Source: Rhodospirillales bacterium | GTDB taxonomy: Bacteria; Pseudomonadota; Alphaproteobacteria; Acetobacterales; Acetobacteraceae | Direction of reading: 5' to 3' | Length of the DNA stretch: 64,000 nt | Assembly (NCBI GenBank): GCA_017304945.1 | Contig: JAFKLG010000060.1 | Coordinates: forward strand, 36,287 to 100,286 | Part shown: one piece after another, positions 29,288 to 38,990 of the stretch | Layout: every line of letters begins with the position of its first letter | How positions within the stretch are numbered: position 1 is the first letter of the stretch | Notes under the pieces: generated by a model | Database searches by the model: none | What the model was told of the DNA's origin: nothing | What the model saw: the letters and a program-made list of their open reading frames with translations, nothing else | Translations under genes and position numbers: made by a program

Positions 29288-30162
29288 TCGTCGTCTTCGG
29301 CTCCATCAACCTCGACCTGATCTTCCGCCTGCCGCGCATTCCGGCGCCGGGAGAGACGATCCTGGGACCGGCGATCGATCAGGAGCCAGGCGGCAAGGGG
29401 GCGAACCAGGCGCTCGCCGCCGCCCGCGACGGCGCAGAGGTGGTGATGGTCGGAGCGGTGGGTGAGGACGCGCTGGCCGATGCCGCGCTCGCCCTGCTGC
29501 GGGAGGAAGGGGTCGACACGACCCGCATCGCGCGCGTGTCGGCCAGCACCGGCTGCGCCGCGATCGGCGTCGATCCGGCGGGACGCAACGCGATCATGGT
29601 CGGCTCGGGCGCCAATCTCCATGCCCGCGCCGCCCAGGTCGAGGCGGCGCTGATCGGTCCCGGCACCACGCTGCTGCTGCAGATGGAAGTGCCGGCGGAG
29701 GAGACCACGGCGCTGATCGCCCACGCCCGTGCCCGCGATGCGCGCGTCATCCTGAACCTCGCCCCCGCGGCGCCGTTGCCGGCGGCGGCGCTGCGGGCGC
29801 TCGACCTGCTGCTGGTTAACGAGTCGGAGGCGGAGTGGCTCGCCGCCGATCTCGGCACCGGGTCCGACGCGGCGGCCTTGCGCGCCAGTCTCGGCGTGGA
29901 CGTGGTGCGCACCCTGGGTGGCGATGGGCTGGAAGCCGCCACCGCCGCCGGCGTGCTCCGGTTGCCCGCGCACCCGATCACCCCGGTCGACACCACGGCG
30001 GCGGGCGACTGCTTCGCAGGCGTGCTCGCCGCCGCGCTGGACCGGGGCCTCGCGCTGCCGGATGCGCTGCGCCGTGCCAATCTCGCCGCCGGGCTCGCCT
30101 GCACCCGCGCCGGCAGCCAGCGCAGCCTGCCCCGCGCGGCGGAGGTCGACGCGGCGCTCTGA
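29284..30162 (+). CDS. rbsK: Ribokinase (PfkB family)
   Basis: A 292-residue sugar kinase. The N-terminal PfkB signature is [20 protein letters not shown] with [13 protein letters not shown] after it. The C-terminal anion-hole and catalytic-base motif is [18 protein letters not shown], in which A-A-G-D is the form usual for ribokinases. It phosphorylates ribose or deoxyribose, and the tight ATGA overlap with thyX suggests a link to nucleotide supply. A close relative such as a nucleoside kinase cannot be excluded. Confidence 0.87.
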   Translation: MIVVFGSINLDLIFRLPRIPAPGETILGPAIDQEPGGKGANQALAAARDGAEVVMVGAVGEDALADAALALLREEGVDTTRIARVSASTGCAAIGVDPAGRNAIMVGSGANLHARAAQVEAALIGPGTTLLLQMEVPAEETTALIAHARARDARVILNLAPAAPLPAAALRALDLLLVNESEAEWLAADLGTGSDAAALRASLGVDVVRTLGGDGLEAATAAGVLRLPAHPITPVDTTAAGDCFAGVLAAALDRGLALPDALRRANLAAGLACTRAGSQRSLPRAAEVDAAL

Positions 30163-30245
30163 CCCGGCGCGGAACTCTGACCCGGCGCCCTGGCGGCCCG
30201 CGGCGAGCGATGGCACGCTGCCGCGAACACCGGGGAGCATCACGC

Positions 30246-31001
30246 ATGGACCAGGCTTCGATCCAGAAGGCAGCCGACGCGCTGGTCGCCGCGCGCCGCA
30301 GCATGACCCCACTGCAGGGCCTGCCCGCCGGCACCAGCCCCGCGACGCCCACCGAGGCGCATGCGATCCAGGACGCCACGACACGCCTGCTCGGCAAGAC
30401 GGTCGGCGCCTATAAGACGATGACCCGCAATGGCCAGCCGACCGAACGCGGCATCATCTATGCCGGCACCGTGTTCACCACCCCGGCCGCGGTTCCCGCG
30501 GCGACCATGCCGCAATGCGGAGTCGAGGGCGAGGTGGCCTTCGTCTTCCGCCAGCCGCTGCCGCCGCGCGCCGCGCCCTACACACGGGAGGAGGTCGCCG
30601 GCTCCGTCGAGCCGTTCGCCGCCATCGAGCTGGTGCACAGCCGCTTCGCCGCCGATGCGCCGATCGGCCCGCTCGACAAGCTCGCGGACTCCGTCAGCAA
30701 CGCCGGCTTCGTCGCCGCGCCTGTCCGCAGCGACTGGCATGAACTCGAACTCGGCGCGTTGCCCGTCACGCTGACGGTCAACGGCGAGACCATCCTCTCC
30801 CAGGTCGGCGGGCACTTCACCGGCGATCCGCTGGGCGTCGCCGTCGCCTTCGTCAACCTGATGCGCGAGTCGGTGGGGCTGGCCGCCGGCGCCATCGTCA
30901 CCTCCGGCACCTGCACCGGCCTGCACTTCCTCAAGCCCGGCGACACCTGCACGGTGCGCTTCGAGGGCCTCGGCGAAGCCACCGTCACCTTCACGGTCTG
31001 A
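30246..31001 (+). CDS. 2-keto-4-pentenoate hydratase-like protein (FAH superfamily)
   Basis: A 251-residue member of the MhpD/fumarylacetoacetase-fold family, which hydrates 2-hydroxypenta-2,4-dienoate or decarboxylates related oxo-acids in aromatic meta-cleavage pathways. Metal-binding motifs are visible as CGVEGEVAFVFRQPL (E-x-E), the following AIELVHSRFA, and the C-terminal TSGTCTGLHFLKPGDTCTVR. GGGGAG precedes the ATG. Four bases separate it from the amidohydrolase gene, so the pair is an operon, probably for catabolism of small organic acids. Confidence 0.82.
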   Translation: MDQASIQKAADALVAARRSMTPLQGLPAGTSPATPTEAHAIQDATTRLLGKTVGAYKTMTRNGQPTERGIIYAGTVFTTPAAVPAATMPQCGVEGEVAFVFRQPLPPRAAPYTREEVAGSVEPFAAIELVHSRFAADAPIGPLDKLADSVSNAGFVAAPVRSDWHELELGALPVTLTVNGETILSQVGGHFTGDPLGVAVAFVNLMRESVGLAAGAIVTSGTCTGLHFLKPGDTCTVRFEGLGEATVTFTV

Positions 31002-31005
31002 TCCG

Positions 31006-32064
31006 ATGACCCAACCGGCGTCCGCGTTCCGCGGCAACACCCATCGCCACAGCGTCGCGCTCGATCGCTGGATCGCCCGCGCGCGACGCGAGACCGCGCT
31101 CGAGCCCGACCTGCCGATCATCGACCCGCACCATCACCTGTGGGACGACGATCGCGGCCCGTACCTGCTGCCGGAGTTGCTGGCGGACATCCGCGGCGGG
31201 CACGACATCCGCGCCACGGTGTTCATCGAATGCCGCGCCCAGTACCGCGCCGACGGCCCCGCCGCGGAGCGGCCCCTCGGCGAGGTGGAGTTCGTCAATG
31301 GCATCGCCGCGATGAGCGCCTCGGGAGGTTACGGCCCGACCCGCGCGGCCGCGGCGATCGTGGGTCATGCCGACCTCGCGATCGGCCCCGCGGTGCAGGA
31401 CGTACTCGAGCGGCAGATCGCGCTGACCGGCGGGCGCATGCGCGGCATCCGCTGGTCACTGCCCTACGATGCGAGCGAGGTGGGCCAGCACGTCTCCCGC
31501 TTCGTGCCGGAAGGCATCTCGAAGGATCCCACCTGGCGCGCCGGCTTCGCGCGGTTGGCGCCACTCGGCCTCACCTTCGAGGGCTGGTGCTATCATCCGC
31601 AGCTTCCCGAAATCACCGATCTCGCGCGCAGCTTTCCCGAGACGACGATCATCCTGAACCATGTCGGCGGCTTCCTCGGCGTCGGTCCCTACGCGGCGCG
31701 GCGCGCGGAGGAATTCGCGGCCTGGCAGCGCTCCATCCGCGACCTCGCACGCTGCCCCAACGTGGTGGTCAAGCTGGGCGGCCTCGGCATGCTGATCTTC
31801 GGCTTCGACTTCCATCTGCGCGACGCCCCGCCCGGCTCGGCGGAGCTCGCCGCCGCATGGCGGCCGTTCATCGAGACCTGCATCGACGCGTTCGGCGCCG
31901 ATCGCTGCATGTTCGAGAGCAACTTCCCGGTGGACAAGCAATCCTGCGACTACACGTCGTGCTGGAACGCCTTCAAGCGCCTGGCGAGCGGTGCGTCGGC
32001 GGCGGAGAAGACGGCCCTGTTCAGCGGCACCGCGGCGCGGGTGTATCGGCTGCCGGCCCCCTGA
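31006..32064 (+). CDS. Amidohydrolase-2 family (TIM-barrel lactonase-type) hydrolase
   Basis: A 352-residue metal-dependent hydrolase. The first metal motif is LPIIDPHHHLWDDDRGPYLL (residues about 37-56). Conserved later segments are RGIRWSLPYD, FEGWCYHPQL, TTIILNHVGGFLG and the catalytic Asp region DRCMFESNFPVDKQS. These match the branch that includes L-fucono-1,5-lactonase, rhamnonolactonase and 2-pyrone-4,6-dicarboxylate lactonase. A lactone or pyrone is the likely substrate, in agreement with the hydratase before it and the SMP-30 lactonase gene converging on it. The exact substrate is not readable. Confidence 0.82.
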   Translation: MTQPASAFRGNTHRHSVALDRWIARARRETALEPDLPIIDPHHHLWDDDRGPYLLPELLADIRGGHDIRATVFIECRAQYRADGPAAERPLGEVEFVNGIAAMSASGGYGPTRAAAAIVGHADLAIGPAVQDVLERQIALTGGRMRGIRWSLPYDASEVGQHVSRFVPEGISKDPTWRAGFARLAPLGLTFEGWCYHPQLPEITDLARSFPETTIILNHVGGFLGVGPYAARRAEEFAAWQRSIRDLARCPNVVVKLGGLGMLIFGFDFHLRDAPPGSAELAAAWRPFIETCIDAFGADRCMFESNFPVDKQSCDYTSCWNAFKRLASGASAAEKTALFSGTAARVYRLPAP

Positions 32065-32124
32065 GGGCGGACCCGGGGGGATCCGCGCCCACGGGGCCTG
32101 AGGGGGCTTGGCCGCGCCGTTCGA

Positions 32125-33096
<972 letters not shown>

Positions 33097-33300
33097 GCGC
33101 AGTTTCCTCCTGGTTTTGGGCGCCGGACGAGCGTGCTCGCCGGTGCCATGATCGGCTGCCGATCCTAGCGCGCGCCGGTCGGAGCGCGCGAACGCGCGGG
33201 AGGAAGGCTGCGGGAGGGGGCGGGGTGGCGGGGCACGAACCGGCAGCGGCTGGCCGCGCCGCATCGCCGCCTGTAACCTGCCGCGCGAAAGGACACGCCC

Positions 33301-34764
33301 ATGCCCGACACGGCTCCTCCGACCCACGGTCAACCCCGAGCGGGCCAGGCCGCCAGCGACCGCCTGCTGGACGCGCTGCGCGGCATCGTGGGACCGAACG
33401 GCCTGTTGACCGACCCGGCCGACACCGCCCCGTTCACCGAGGACTGGCGCCGGCTGTATCGCGGCCGCACCCCGGCCGTGGTGCGTCCCGGCACCACGGA
33501 GGAATGTGCCGCGGTCGTGAGACTGTGTGCGGAGACCGGCACCCGGCTGGTGCCGCAGGGCGGCAACACGTCCATGGTCGGCGGTGCCATTCCCGCCGAG
33601 GACGGGTCGGAACTCGTGCTCTCCACCGCGCGGCTGAACCGCATCCGGGCGCTCGATCCGGTCGACATGACGCTGACGATCGAGGCCGGGGTGACCCTCA
33701 AGGCGGCGCAGCTCGCCGCGATGGAGGCGGGCTGCCTGCTGCCGCTGTCGATCTCCTCGGAAGGATCGGCGCAGATCGGCGGCGTGCTGGCGGTGAATGC
33801 CGGTGGCAACAACACGGTGCGCTACGGCAACGCGCGCGACCTCGTGCTGGGGCTCGAGGTCGTGCTGCCGGACGGGCAGGTCTGGAACGGGCTGCGACGG
33901 CTGCGCAAGGACAACACCGGCTACTGCCTGCGCCAGCTCTTCGTCGGTGCCGAGGGCACACTCGGCATCATCACCGCCGCCGTGCTGAAGCTGGTCCCGC
34001 AGCCGCGGGAGGTCGCGGTGGCGCTGTGCGCCGTGCCCTCGCCGGAGGAGGCGCTGGCCCTGTTCACCCGCTTCCAGGCGCACGACCCGGCGGCGATCAG
34101 CGCCTTCGAATACATGTCCGGCCCCGGCATGGGCTTCGTGCTGAAGCACATTCCCGGCGCGAGCCTGCCGCTCTCGGCCGCGGCCCCCGGCTACGTGCTG
34201 GTCGAACTCGCGACGCCGCGCCCCGATGCCGGGCTGCGTGCGACGCTCGAGACGGTGCTGGAGGGCGCGCTGGAAGCGGGGATCGTGCTGGATGCCGCGA
34301 TCGCGGAATCGGAGGCGCAGCGCGCGGCGATCTGGAAGCTGCGCGAGGAGCACTCGGAGGCGCAGAAGCGCGAAGGGGCCAGCGTGAAGAACGACGTCTC
34401 GGTGCCCGTCTCCAAGGTGCCCGCCTTCATCGCCGAGGCGACCGCCGCCTGCGAGGCGCTGATCCCCGGGGTGCGCGTGGTGCCGTTCGGCCACATGGGC
34501 GACGGCAACATCCACTTCAACCTGGAGCAGCCCGAGGGATCGGACGCCGCCGGCTTCCTCGCCCAGGACCATGCGATCATGGACGCCGTGAACGAGGTGG
34601 TACGCAAGTACGACGGCAGCTTCTCGGCCGAACACGGAATCGGCAAGCTGAAGCCCTACATGATGCCGGACTGGCGCGGCGGCGCGGAACTCGCGCTGAT
34701 GCAGCGGATCAAGGCGGCACTGGATCCGATGGGGATCATGAATCCCGGCAAGGTCCTGCCCTGA
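33301..34764 (+). CDS. FAD-linked D-2-hydroxyacid dehydrogenase (D-lactate/D-2-hydroxyglutarate type)
   Basis: A 487-residue flavoprotein with the same layout as the protein of 15471-16877: LVPQGGNTSMVGGAIPAEDG and GSAQIGGVLAVNAGGNNTVR in the FAD domain, and FGHMGDGNIHFNLEQPEGSD plus FSAEHGIGKLKPYMM in the catalytic cap. The presence of YGNARDLVLGLEVVLPDGQV and the length fit D-2-hydroxyglutarate dehydrogenases. AAAGGA precedes the ATG. Its neighbours are lactone and keto-acid enzymes, which suggests oxidation of a sugar acid or hydroxyacid product. The enzyme probably passes electrons to the quinone pool. Confidence 0.88.
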   Translation: MPDTAPPTHGQPRAGQAASDRLLDALRGIVGPNGLLTDPADTAPFTEDWRRLYRGRTPAVVRPGTTEECAAVVRLCAETGTRLVPQGGNTSMVGGAIPAEDGSELVLSTARLNRIRALDPVDMTLTIEAGVTLKAAQLAAMEAGCLLPLSISSEGSAQIGGVLAVNAGGNNTVRYGNARDLVLGLEVVLPDGQVWNGLRRLRKDNTGYCLRQLFVGAEGTLGIITAAVLKLVPQPREVAVALCAVPSPEEALALFTRFQAHDPAAISAFEYMSGPGMGFVLKHIPGASLPLSAAAPGYVLVELATPRPDAGLRATLETVLEGALEAGIVLDAAIAESEAQRAAIWKLREEHSEAQKREGASVKNDVSVPVSKVPAFIAEATAACEALIPGVRVVPFGHMGDGNIHFNLEQPEGSDAAGFLAQDHAIMDAVNEVVRKYDGSFSAEHGIGKLKPYMMPDWRGGAELALMQRIKAALDPMGIMNPGKVLP

Positions 34765-34850
34765 CCGAGGCGGCCGTCGGCAGCTGACCGCAGTGACGCC
34801 CTCCGCCCGTCCTCGTGGCCGGCCGTCGGGCCGGGCAGAACGCCACCTCC

Positions 34851-34890
34851 GTCGTCATGGCCGGCCATCGACGAGCCGGCCGTCCCCACC
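34851..34890 (+). repeat. Intergenic palindromic element, copy 3
   Basis: GTCGTCATGGCCGG is followed by a short centre and GCCGGCCGTCCCCAC, matching the copies at 10831 and 27821. A degenerate fourth part with CTCGTGGCCGGCC lies just before it at about 34811-34835. The region 34765-34980 shows no gene. Confidence 0.65.
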
Positions 34891-34980
34891 CGCACGCTGC
34901 CTCTCGGATGATGCCCGCGTGCAAGAATGAACCCGGGTCCGGGTCCACCCATATTGGTGAGGCCACCCGAAAGATCGCCC

Positions 34981-36042
34981 GTGACCCAGGCTTGGCTCAA
35001 CCGGATCGGCACCGCCGTTCCCGCCCATGACATCCACCGCGACTTCGTCACCTATGCGCGGAACGCCCTCGGGGATCCGCACCGCGCGGCGCTGTTCGAC
35101 CGCATGGCCGTCCAGGCGGAGATCGCCCATCGCTGGGCCGTGCTCGCGCCGGGGCCGGAACCGCGCGACCGCGTGCTCGATGCCGACGGGTTCTATGTGC
35201 GCGGCGCATTCCCATCCACCGCCGCGCGCATGGAGCGGTTCCAGCCCGCCGCCCTCGGCCTCGCGTTGCAGGCGGCCGAAACTCTCGGGCTGGGCGACGA
35301 ACGTGCTGCCGTCACCCACCTGATCGTCGCAAGCTGCACCGGCTTCGCCGCACCGGGCCTCGACTTCGCCCTGATGCGCGCACTCGGCCTGCCCGAGACC
35401 GTGGAGCGGACGCTGGTCGGGTTCATGGGCTGCTTCGCCGCGGTCAACGCGCTCAAGCTGGCACGTCACGTCGTGCGCTCCGAACCGACGGCGCGCGTGC
35501 TGGTGGTCACGGTCGAACTCTCCAGCCTGCACCTGCAGGAACGCTTCGACGACCTGCCCGCGATGCTGGGCTTCCTGCTGTTCGGCGACGGCGCGGCCGC
35601 GGCGCTCGTTTCCGCGACCCCGGAGGGTCTTGCGCTGGAGACGTTCCATGCCGCGGTGATCCCCAATTCCGCCGATCTGATCACCTGGCACATCCGCGAC
35701 AGCGGCTTCGTGATGCATCTCTCGGGGCAGGTGCCGAACCGGATCCGCCGCTGGCTGCCGATGCATGGACGCGCCCTGTTGCCCGAGAGCGCCCCGGCGA
35801 TCTGGGCCGTGCATGCCGGCGGCCGCTCGATCCTGGATGCGGTCCAGCAGGGCCTGGCGCTCGCCCCCGACGCGCTCGACGTCTCCCGCGCCGTGCTGCG
35901 CGAGAACGGCAACATGTCGTCCGCCACGCTGATGTTCGTGCTGGACCGCGTCCTGCGCACGCCGGATACGCGCGGTTCGGGGATCGCCATGGCGTTCGGC
36001 CCCGGCCTGACCGTCGAGAGTTTCCGGTTCCACCGCCCATGA
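34981..36042 (+). CDS. Type III polyketide synthase (chalcone-synthase family)
   Basis: A 353-residue homodimeric-type condensing enzyme. The catalytic triad is visible: Cys119 in LIVASCTGFAAPGLDFALM, His278 in AIWAVHAGGRSILDAV (usually HPGG) and Asn311 in VLRENGNMSSATLMFVLDR. It should extend an acyl-CoA starter with malonyl-CoA to an alkylresorcinol, pyrone or related product. The start is taken as GTG at 34981, since the ATG at 34927 would add a Pro-rich tail without ribosome site. It heads a three-gene operon with a methyltransferase and a flavin reductase. Confidence 0.92.
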   Translation: MTQAWLNRIGTAVPAHDIHRDFVTYARNALGDPHRAALFDRMAVQAEIAHRWAVLAPGPEPRDRVLDADGFYVRGAFPSTAARMERFQPAALGLALQAAETLGLGDERAAVTHLIVASCTGFAAPGLDFALMRALGLPETVERTLVGFMGCFAAVNALKLARHVVRSEPTARVLVVTVELSSLHLQERFDDLPAMLGFLLFGDGAAAALVSATPEGLALETFHAAVIPNSADLITWHIRDSGFVMHLSGQVPNRIRRWLPMHGRALLPESAPAIWAVHAGGRSILDAVQQGLALAPDALDVSRAVLRENGNMSSATLMFVLDRVLRTPDTRGSGIAMAFGPGLTVESFRFHRP

Positions 36043-36743
36043 GCCTCGCCCGCCGCAGTTCGGCCGAGGAGCACATGGACACGGACTGCGTCGACGAGGC
36101 CGACTACGCGCGCTGTCTCGGCGACCTGGCGCGGGTCAATCGCCTCACCCTGACACACCGGCCGATGCTCGCCTGGCTCGCGGCCGAGACCGCCGATCGC
36201 CGCCCGTTCTCCCTGGTCGACGTGGGCTGCGGGCATGGCGATGCGCTGCGGGCCGTGGCGCACTGGGCCGCCCGCCGGCACATCCCGGTCCACCTGACCG
36301 GCATCGACCGCCACCCCTGGGCGATCCGCGCCGCGCGCGCGGCCACGGCGGACACGGCGATCGGCTTCGTCGAGGCGGACGTGTTCGCCTGGAGGCCCGA
36401 CCCGCGCCCCGACTTCATCGTCAGCGCGCAGTTCACCCATCACCTCGATGACGCGACGCTGGTCCGCTTCATCGCCTGGATGGAGGCGACCGCGCGCCGC
36501 GGCTGGTTCATCGGCGACCTGCACCGCCATCCGGTCGCGCATCGCGGCTTTCCGCTGCTCGCGCGCATGGCGGGCTGGCACCGGTTCGTGCGCCAGGACG
36601 GCCAGGTGTCGATCGCGCGCGGCTTCCGCCCCGCCGAGTGGGGGCCGCTGCTCGCCGAGGCCGGGGTGCCACCGAACGCCGCGACGGTGCGGCGGCATGT
36701 TCCTTTCCGGCTGTCCGTGGCGCGCCGATGCACGCCCCGCTGA
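36039..36743 (+). CDS. SAM-dependent methyltransferase of the PKS cassette
   Basis: A 234-residue class I methyltransferase with the SAM-binding motif SLVDVGCGHGDALRAVAHWA (about residues 58-77), an acidic partner in LTGIDRHPWAIRAARAATAD, and QFTHHLDDATLVRFIAWMEA after it. It overlaps the polyketide synthase stop by four bases and the next gene by 16 bases, so the three products are very probably one pathway. A likely job is O- or C-methylation of the polyketide. An in-frame ATG at 36075 (GAGGAG nearby) is an alternative start. Confidence 0.85.
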   Translation: MSLARRSSAEEHMDTDCVDEADYARCLGDLARVNRLTLTHRPMLAWLAAETADRRPFSLVDVGCGHGDALRAVAHWAARRHIPVHLTGIDRHPWAIRAARAATADTAIGFVEADVFAWRPDPRPDFIVSAQFTHHLDDATLVRFIAWMEATARRGWFIGDLHRHPVAHRGFPLLARMAGWHRFVRQDGQVSIARGFRPAEWGPLLAEAGVPPNAATVRRHVPFRLSVARRCTPR

Positions 36744-37858
36744 TCGTGGGCGGCGGCCCGGCCGGCAGCGCGGCGGCGATCCGCCTCGCCATGGCGGGTC
36801 TGCAGCCGACGCTGCTCGAACGCAGCCGCGAACCCGAGGACAAGGTGTGCGGCGACTTCCTCTCCGGCGGCAGTCTCGCGGCGCTGCGAAGCCTCGGCCT
36901 CGACCCTGCGATGCTGGGCGGACACCCTATTCGCCGGGTGCGGCTGCTGCAGGGCGAGCGGACGGCCGAGGCGGCGCTGCCCTTCGCGGCCCTGGGCGTG
37001 TCGCGCCGCCACCTGGATGCGGTCCTGCTCGAAGCGGCGGCGCAGCGTGGGACGCTGGTCCGCCGGGGTGAGCGCTTGCGTGGGCTCTCGGCCGACGGCC
37101 GGGTTGCGCGGCTCACCTCGGGTGAGAGCCTGGCGCCCCGCACCCTGTTCCTCGCGACGGGCAAGCACGATGTGGCCGGCGCGCTGCGGCCCGATCGCGC
37201 GGGCGGTGCGGTCGGACTCAAGGCCTATGTCCGCCTGGCGCCGGTGCAGCGCGCGGCCCTGGCCGGATCGGTGGAGGTGGTGCTGCTGCGCGGCGCTTAT
37301 GCCGGGCTGCAGCTCGTCGAGAACGATCGCGCGGTGGTCTGCGTGATGCAGGACCGATCGGCCGCGCCGCACCGGCGGTCCCCGGCAGACGAGGCAGGTC
37401 CGCTCGCCAGCCGGGATGTCGCCGCCCTGCTCGCCGACCTCGCTGCCCGCGCCCCCGCGCTTGCGCGGCGCCTGGAGGGCGCGGTGCCCGAACGGCTCCG
37501 CCCCTTCGCGATCGCCGGCATCCCCTATGGCCACCTGCACCGGACCGATCCGGCCGATCCCACGGGATTGTTCCGGCTGGGCGACCAGGCCTGCGTGATC
37601 CCGTCGCTGGCGGGGGAGGGCATCGCCCTCGCGCTGGGCAGCGGGCGACTCGCCGCCGAGACATGGATCGGCGGTGGCGATGCCGCCCGATACCATCATT
37701 GCTTCAGCCGCGCGGTCGCGCCCCCGCTGCGCCGCGCCGTCGGGCTGCACCGGCTCTGTCTCGGGCCCGCTCAGGCCTGGGTCGTGAGCCTGGCGGGATG
37801 GATTCCAGGATTGCTGCCGCTGGCGGCCGCCTGGACCCGCGCCACGCGGCTGGGGTGA
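36728..37858 (+). CDS. FAD-dependent oxidoreductase, geranylgeranyl-reductase-like
   Basis: A 376-residue flavoprotein. The N-terminal dinucleotide fold is MHAPLIVGGGPAGSAAAIRL, followed by EDKVCGDFLSGGSLAALRSL with the family's conserved Cys-Gly-Asp, and the FAD-binding GDQACVIPSLAGEGIALALG near the C-terminus. It belongs to the geranylgeranyl reductase/halogenase superfamily. In the operon it probably reduces, oxidises or hydroxylates the polyketide product. It starts 16 bases before the methyltransferase stop. Confidence 0.86.
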   Translation: MHAPLIVGGGPAGSAAAIRLAMAGLQPTLLERSREPEDKVCGDFLSGGSLAALRSLGLDPAMLGGHPIRRVRLLQGERTAEAALPFAALGVSRRHLDAVLLEAAAQRGTLVRRGERLRGLSADGRVARLTSGESLAPRTLFLATGKHDVAGALRPDRAGGAVGLKAYVRLAPVQRAALAGSVEVVLLRGAYAGLQLVENDRAVVCVMQDRSAAPHRRSPADEAGPLASRDVAALLADLAARAPALARRLEGAVPERLRPFAIAGIPYGHLHRTDPADPTGLFRLGDQACVIPSLAGEGIALALGSGRLAAETWIGGGDAARYHHCFSRAVAPPLRRAVGLHRLCLGPAQAWVVSLAGWIPGLLPLAAAWTRATRLG

Positions 37859-38021
37859 TCCGATCGCCAAGCGGGAGCGTGCGCGGCAGAGGCGTGTTCA
37901 CCCGGACGGTGGAGCCGGCTTCGGCTCATACTGGCGCGCGACTAGTTTGCCTCCTCGTGCAAGACAGCGGCGCGCCGTTATGTCTTTGATTTTGGCCGCG
38001 GCCGCCCCACCAACCCCGCGC

Positions 38022-38057
38022 CTGATACCGACGAGCGAAGAGGCTCGTCGGTATCAG
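38022..38057. repeat. Perfect palindrome overlapping the recR stop codon
   Basis: Two perfect 15-base arms, CTGATACCGACGAGC (38022-38036) and GCTCGTCGGTATCAG (38043-38057), flank a 6-base loop GAAGAG. The recR TGA is within the right arm (38054-38056). No T-run follows on either strand, so an intrinsic terminator is not proven; an mRNA-stabilising hairpin or a mobile repeat is equally likely. Confidence 0.85.
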
Positions 38058-38644
38058 GCCCGCCGCGCTCGCAGTGCGGCCGCCAGGGTGCCGTCGTCCA
38101 GCACGTCGAGCGCGCCGCCGATCGGTACGCCCTGCGCGACCCGGGTCACCGCGACGCCCGATGGCCGGAGCCGGTCGGTCAGCCAATGGGCGGTGGTCGC
38201 GCCGTCGACCGTCGCGCCCAGCGCCAGGATCACCTCGGTGACGCCGCCCGCCTGCACCCGCGCGAGCAGGGAGGTCACGTTCAGGTCTTCGGGTCCGACG
38301 CCGGACAGCGCGGACAGCGTGCCGCCCAGCACGTGATAGACGCCGCGATGCACCGATGCGCGCTCCAGCGCCCAGAGATCGCCGACGCCCTCCACCACGC
38401 AGATCACCGACCGGTCGCGATGCGGATCGCTGCAGACGGTGCAGGGGTCCTGGCTGTCGAGATTGCCGCAGATGCCGCACGCCTTCACCGCCCGCGCCGC
38501 GTCCGCGAGTGCGGTGGCGAGCGGCAGCATGCGGCCCTCCGGCTGCTGCAGCAGCTTGAGCGCGGCGCGTCGGGCGCTGCGCGGACCCATGCCGGGCAGC
38601 TTCGCCAGCAGGCCGATCAGCCGTTCGACCTCGGGGCCGCCCAT
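38054..38644 (-). CDS. recR: Recombination protein RecR
   Basis: A 196-residue component of the RecFOR pathway that loads RecA at gaps. The helix-hairpin-helix [20 protein letters not shown] is at about residues 13-32, the C4 zinc finger at [20 protein letters not shown], and the TOPRIM segment at [20 protein letters not shown]. The length is normal. It is last in ffs-dnaX-ybaB-recR, 22 bases after ybaB, and ends in a perfect hairpin. Confidence 0.97.
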   Translation of the reverse strand: MGGPEVERLIGLLAKLPGMGPRSARRAALKLLQQPEGRMLPLATALADAARAVKACGICGNLDSQDPCTVCSDPHRDRSVICVVEGVGDLWALERASVHRGVYHVLGGTLSALSGVGPEDLNVTSLLARVQAGGVTEVILALGATVDGATTAHWLTDRLRPSGVAVTRVAQGVPIGGALDVLDDGTLAAALRARRA

Positions 38645-38666
38645 GCGCCGGTCCGCGCGCTCCGGC

Positions 38667-38990
38667 TCAGAACGGCAGCTTCATGCCGGGGGGAAGCTGC
38701 AGGCCGCCGGTGACCTTCTGCATCTCCTCGGCCGTCGCGGCCTCGATCTTGGCCTTGGCGGCGCGATGCGCGGCCAGAACCAGATCCTCGAGCATTTCCA
38801 TTTCGGCCGGATCGGCGAGCTTGGGGTCGATCTTGATCCGCTTCATCTCGCCCTTGCCGCTCAGGGTCACGCGCACCAGGCCGGCGCCCGCCTCGCCCTC
38901 GAGCTCCATCGCCTCCAGGCGCTCCTGCATCTCCTGCATCTTGGACTGCATCTGCGCAGCCTGCTTCATCATGCCGGCGAGGTTCTTCAT
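38667..38990 (-). CDS. ybaB: YbaB/EbfC nucleoid-associated protein
   Basis: A 107-residue DNA-binding protein: [20 protein letters not shown] is the long N-terminal helix, then [20 protein letters not shown], and the C-terminal [15 protein letters not shown]. The fold forms a tweezer-like homodimer that coats DNA. It overlaps the dnaX stop by four bases in the usual dnaX-ybaB-recR order. Confidence 0.96.
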   Translation of the reverse strand: MKNLAGMMKQAAQMQSKMQEMQERLEAMELEGEAGAGLVRVTLSGKGEMKRIKIDPKLADPAEMEMLEDLVLAAHRAAKAKIEAATAEEMQKVTGGLQLPPGMKLPF

